From positions 1 through 6,284 of the forward strand of contig JAUWDL010000090.1 in NCBI GenBank assembly GCA_030608825.1: 6,284 nt of DNA, in the 5' to 3' direction. Position numbers and translations under genes: made by a program. This DNA comes from Gemmatimonadales bacterium. GTDB lineage: Bacteria > Gemmatimonadota > Gemmatimonadetes > Palauibacterales > Palauibacteraceae. Shown one piece after another: positions 5,485 through 6,284 of this stretch (within the stretch, counting starts at the first letter, position 1; every line of letters starts with the position of its first letter). The notes under the pieces were generated by a model. It did no database searches, had not been told where the DNA came from, and saw nothing but the letters and a program-made list of their open reading frames with translations.

Positions 5485-6284
5485 TCAGGCGACCTGTCCG
5501 CTGGGTAGATCGGCGAACTCGACGCCCACGATGGAGGAGACGCCAGGTTCCTGCATCGTAACGCCGTATATCCAGTCCGCCGCTTCGATCGTGCGGGCGT
5601 TGTGGGTGATCACGACGAACTGCGTCTCCTTCTTGAACTCCTCCAGCATGCGAATGAACCGGCCGATGTTCGCTTCATCCAGCGGAGCGTCGACCTCATC
5701 CATGACGCAGAACGGGCTCGGCTTGGCAAGGTAGATGGCGAACAGCAGGGCGAGGGCGGTCAGGGCCCTCTCCCCGCCCGAGAGCAGGTGGATCCGCTGC
5801 GTTCGCTTGCCGGCCGGAGCCGCCGAGATCTCGATCGGTGAATCCAGCGGGTCCTCCGGATCCAACCAGAGATCACACTCTCCCCCCTCGAAGAGGGTGC
5901 CGAAGGTGCGCTTGAAGTTCTCGCGGATCTCCTCGAAGGACTCGAGAAAGGCCTCCGCCGCCGCCTGGTTGATCCGGCGAATCGAAGCCTGAAGGTCGTC
6001 CCGAGCCTTTGTCAGGTCATCCCTCTGCTCTTCGAGAAAGGTGAGCCTCTCCGTTTCCTCCTCGTACTCCCGGGCAGCCAGAGGGTTGACCGGACCGAGT
6101 TTGCGGATCCGTCCGCGCAGCGCCTCGAGCTCCTCGGCCCACTCATCCAGCGTTCCCTCCTCCGGTGGCTCGACGCGACGGGAGAGGGTCTCGTACTCCT
6201 CCTCCCACTCCGCCTCGAACCGCTCGCGGATGCCCGAGCGGCGCGCCCGCTGCTCCGCGAGCTCCAGCTCCAGAGCATGGCGTC
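5485..6284 (-). CDS. smc: Chromosome segregation protein SMC, C-terminal part (5' end off the right edge)
   Basis: The last 265 residues of SMC, the long coiled-coil ATPase that compacts and separates chromosomes with ScpA and ScpB. The full protein is normally about 1,150-1,200 residues, so roughly a fifth is visible. Residues 1 to about 125 of this part are charged heptad-rich coil; they include the junction motif LGPVNPLAAREYEE (62-75), where the coil re-enters the head. The C-terminal head follows: TFGTLFEGGECDLWL (126-140), the ABC signature LSGGERALTALALL (167-180), Walker B with D-loop VMDEVDAPLDEAN (193-205) and the H-loop VITHN (224-228). The frame is continuous to the window edge with no break. 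An internal TTG near 5865 can be mistaken for a start but lies inside the conserved head. The stop is TGA at 5487-5485. Confidence 0.97.
   Translation of the reverse strand, partial: RHALELELAEQRARRSGIRERFEAEWEEEYETLSRRVEPPEEGTLDEWAEELEALRGRIRKLGPVNPLAAREYEEETERLTFLEEQRDDLTKARDDLQASIRRINQAAAEAFLESFEEIRENFKRTFGTLFEGGECDLWLDPEDPLDSPIEISAAPAGKRTQRIHLLSGGERALTALALLFAIYLAKPSPFCVMDEVDAPLDEANIGRFIRMLEEFKKETQFVVITHNARTIEAADWIYGVTMQEPGVSSIVGVEFADLPSGQVA

Noticed and set aside
1..6284. tRNA genes, CRISPR arrays, insertion sequences, inverted-repeat ends or prophage genes
   Set aside because: None seen; the window is almost fully accounted for by core genes on one strand.

Overview
All identifiable genes in this 6.3 kb window lie on the minus strand, so transcription runs from the high coordinates to the low ones. 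The DNA is GC-rich and tightly packed, and there are no mobile elements, CRISPR arrays or tRNAs. The organism is a bacterium. The GC-rich codon use, the gene order and the style of DnaX and the metallo-beta-lactamase protein suggest Gemmatimonadota or a related GC-rich phylum. That placement is inference from memory, not a database result.

In transcription order the window holds: the C-terminal 265 residues of the chromosome-condensation ATPase SMC (cut by the right edge); an RNase Z-like metallo-beta-lactamase-fold hydrolase; a type I-beta DAHP synthase (aroF) with an N-terminal regulatory domain; a YraN/UPF0102 nuclease-like protein with no ordinary start codon; a small bacterial SRP RNA gene (4.5S/ffs type) with a plausible promoter; dnaX (DNA polymerase III tau/gamma); ybaB (nucleoid-associated protein); recR (recombination mediator); and the start of a small membrane-anchored protein of unknown function, cut by the left edge.

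The right half (smc, MBL, aroF, yraN) looks like one transcription unit, with gaps of 25, 114 and about 50 nt. The left half is the classic SRP RNA-dnaX-ybaB-recR block, also known from Bacillus, with gaps of 4 and 7 nt inside dnaX-ybaB-recR and the next gene starting one base after the recR stop. Most protein genes serve chromosome replication, segregation and repair; aroF is the metabolic outlier.

The least ordinary signals are these. The SRP RNA is overlapped by an open frame that extends dnaX spuriously at its N-terminus. The SRP RNA apical loop reads as five bases (GCGAA) instead of the usual GGAA-type tetraloop. The yraN frame opens directly after the aroF stop codon, in the same frame, with no ATG, GTG or TTG before the middle of its conserved domain. 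I found no clearly undescribed multi-gene system; most of the window is core housekeeping DNA.
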